Origin: a bacterium
GTDB lineage: Bacteria; Auribacterota; UBA6266
Direction of reading: 5' to 3'
NCBI GenBank assembly: GCA_023228325.1
Contig: JALOBK010000001.1
Location: 969,549-1,033,548, forward strand
Length of the DNA: 64,000 bases
In this document: piece by piece, positions 62,452 through 64,000 of the stretch
Position numbering within the stretch: the first letter of the stretch is position 1
Layout of the letters: each line of letters opens with the position of its first letter
Program-made: the position numbers and the translations under genes
The notes under the pieces: generated by a model
Told to the model about the DNA's origin: nothing
What the model saw: the letters and a program-made list of their open reading frames with translations, nothing else
Databases searched by the model: none

Positions 62452-62985
62452 ATGTCGAGGGTAGGCAAAAAGCCGATAGAAATTCCGGGCGGTGTCAGCG
62501 TTGAAGTCAAAGGAAGACAGGTAATAGTTAAGGGAGCAAAAGCTTCTTTGACGCATAATATGCCCGCAGATATTGAAGCAAAGGTCGAAGATAAAAAGGT
62601 GCTGGTTACGAGAAAATCGGATTCAAGACAGCACAGGGCTCTGCACGGACTTAGCCGGGCTGTCATAGCAAATATGATCCAGGGCGTGGTGCAGGGTTAT
62701 AAAAAAGTTCTGGAAATAAGCGGAGTCGGCTACAGGGCAGCCCTCCAGGGCGGGAATTTAAATCTTCAGCTTGGTTTTTCGCATCCGATTAATTATAAAG
62801 CTCCCGACGGAGTGGAAGTGAAGGTGGAAAAAAATCTTATTACTGTTTCCGGGCCGGATAAACATATGGTCGGCCATGTTGCGGCGACTATAAGGGATTT
62901 TTCACCTGCGGAGCCTTACCAGGGCAAAGGCATCAAATACCAGGATGAGCACGTAAGAAGGAAAGCCGGCAAAACGGTAAAATAA
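62452..62985 (+). CDS. rplF: 50S ribosomal protein L6
   Basis: 177 aa. SRVGKKPIEIPGGVSVEVKGRQVIVKGAKASLTHNMP and the end PAEPYQGKGIKYQDEHVRRKAGKTVK are diagnostic. Confidence 0.97.
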   Translation: MSRVGKKPIEIPGGVSVEVKGRQVIVKGAKASLTHNMPADIEAKVEDKKVLVTRKSDSRQHRALHGLSRAVIANMIQGVVQGYKKVLEISGVGYRAALQGGNLNLQLGFSHPINYKAPDGVEVKVEKNLITVSGPDKHMVGHVAATIRDFSPAEPYQGKGIKYQDEHVRRKAGKTVK

Positions 62986-63014
62986 TATCTATCAGTATAA
63001 AAAGGAAATAGAGA

Positions 63015-63365
63015 ATGAAAGAAAAAACGGCTCAAAAAGAAAGAAGACATAAAAGAATAAGGAAAAAACTGATTGGCGTTCCGGATTGCCCGAGGCTTTG
63101 CATATTCAGAAGCTCTAAGAATATATCGGCCCAGCTCATAGATGATACGGCAGGCGTGTCGATAGCCGGAGCAACGACCGCATCCAAAAATTTTGGAGGC
63201 AAAGGCGGCAGCGTAGAGGCTGCCAAAAAACTGGGGAAATTACTTGCCGGTATGGCAAAAGAGAAGAAAATTGAAAAAGTTGTTTTCGACAGGGCCGGAT
63301 ACAAATATCATGGCCGCGTCAAAGCTTTTAGTGAAGGTGCCCGCGAAGGCGGACTGAAGTTTTAA
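63015..63365 (+). CDS. rplR: 50S ribosomal protein L18
   Basis: 116 aa. RRHKRIRKKLIGVPDCPRLCIFRSSKNISAQLIDD and the end FDRAGYKYHGRVKAFSEGAREGGLKF are diagnostic. Binds 5S rRNA. RBS AAGGAAATAGAG. Confidence 0.97.
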   Translation: MKEKTAQKERRHKRIRKKLIGVPDCPRLCIFRSSKNISAQLIDDTAGVSIAGATTASKNFGGKGGSVEAAKKLGKLLAGMAKEKKIEKVVFDRAGYKYHGRVKAFSEGAREGGLKF

Positions 63366-63378
63366 TCGGAGGAAACAA

Positions 63379-63891
63379 ATGGCTGAAAAGAATAAAGCAG
63401 GTTCTGGGAGAAGATTTGGAGAGGGAAATGAAAGTCCCTTCCACGAAAAAGTCGTTTATATAAACAGGACGGCAAAAGTTGTAAAAGGGGGACGCCGTTT
63501 CGGTTTCAGCGCGTTAGTTGTCGTGGGAGATGGGAACGGGCAGGTAGGCTGTGGATTGGGGAAAGCCAATGAAGTCGCGGAAGCCATAAAAAAAGGAATT
63601 GAAAAAGCGAAGAAAAGCATGAACCCCGTTTCTTTTTATAAGGATACCATACCCCACGAGATTATAGGCGTATTCAAAGGCGGTAAAGTGTTATTAAAAC
63701 CCGCGGCCCCCGGAACAGGAGTTATTGCCGGTAACGCCGTGAGGGCTGTTATTGAATCTGCGGGCATTAAGGATGTATTAACGAAATCATTAGGTTCAAG
63801 CAATGCGATTAACGTTGTAAAAGCAACCCTTAAAGCGCTTTCTGCCTTGAGGGATATGAATGAAGTGAAAAGACAAAGAGGAGTTGAATGA
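63379..63891 (+). CDS. rpsE: 30S ribosomal protein S5
   Basis: 170 aa. HEKVVYINRTAKVVKGGRRFGFSALVVVGDGNGQVGCGLGKANEVAEAIKKGIEKAKKSM and the end SSNAINVVKATLKALSAL. Its stop overlaps the rplO start (TGATG); there is no rpmD between them. Confidence 0.97.
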   Translation: MAEKNKAGSGRRFGEGNESPFHEKVVYINRTAKVVKGGRRFGFSALVVVGDGNGQVGCGLGKANEVAEAIKKGIEKAKKSMNPVSFYKDTIPHEIIGVFKGGKVLLKPAAPGTGVIAGNAVRAVIESAGIKDVLTKSLGSSNAINVVKATLKALSALRDMNEVKRQRGVE

Positions 63892-64000
63892 TGGGGCTTC
63901 AAAATCTTAAAAATAATCCCGGCGCCAGGAAAAAACCCGCAAGAAGGGGAAGAGGCAGCGGTTCCGGAACGGGCGGAACGGCAGGCAGGGGCCATAAAGG
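63891..64000 (+). CDS. rplO: 50S ribosomal protein L15, 5' part
   Basis: The first 36 codons only; the gene continues past the window. MGLQNLKNNPGARKKPARRG and then RGSGSGTGGTAGRGHKG fit the Gly/Arg/Lys-rich L15 N terminus. ATG 63891 is preferred over the ATG one codon upstream by spacing from GAGGAG (63879-63884). Confidence 0.93.
   Translation, partial: MGLQNLKNNPGARKKPARRGRGSGSGTGGTAGRGHK

Overview
The window comes from a bacterial chromosome of moderate GC. It looks like an uncultivated, diderm lineage. An autotransporter with a C-terminal beta-barrel implies an outer membrane. Both EF-Tu copies carry a non-canonical switch I, which I associate from memory (unverified) with PVC-superphylum-type lineages, so an Omnitrophota/PVC-like host is a guess.

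Layout. (1) 1-255: a 128-bp tandem repeat. (2) 282-9333: a tightly packed housekeeping operon, tilS-ftsH-folP-cdaA-ybbR-pdxJ-acpS-nnrDE, with several 1-4 nt overlaps. It combines tRNA modification, membrane proteolysis, folate, c-di-AMP, PLP, acyl-carrier activation and NAD(P)HX repair. (3) 9480-9827: tRNA-Thr(TGT), tRNA-Tyr(GTA), tRNA-Gly(TCC). (4) 9828-38078: about 28 kb of accessory DNA. (5) 38079-64000: tRNA-Thr(GGT)-tuf-rpmG-tRNA-Trp-secE-nusG-rplKAJL-rpoBC-rpsLG-fusA-tuf, then the S10/spc ribosomal cluster, running off the end inside rplO.

The order Thr-Tyr-Gly-Thr-tuf matches the E. coli thrU-tyrU-glyT-thrT-tufB operon. The accessory block therefore appears to have been inserted into a conserved operon, immediately after the tRNA-Gly. 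Its left part (10.2-20.3 kb) is AT-rich with codon use unlike the core. It holds a defence-type gene set: DUF3644 protein, an unknown protein next to a Shedu (SduA) nuclease, a methyltransferase/endonuclease pair, an HNH nuclease and a SIR2-like protein. It also holds small orphan genes. Two intergenic sites fold like integron attC sites, and stop codons of the preceding genes lie inside their 5' core sites. A third element of about 90-118 bp occurs three times and carries a TTGAAA-N16-TATAAT promoter each time. Together these suggest an integrase-less cassette array. The right part (20.7-37.5 kb) is closer to host composition: a repeat-rich autotransporter, Rnk-like protein, a frameshifted MgtE-like transporter, two tandem GH3 glycosidases (the first truncated at a palindromic repeat), a GT39-like membrane glycosyltransferase, a cyclophilin and a membrane spermidine-synthase-like protein.

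The downstream half of the split operon has its own sigma70-like promoter just before tRNA-Thr(GGT). The two tuf genes look identical over the coding sequence only, and use ATA for most isoleucines. Decoding ATA depends on TilS, the first gene in the window.
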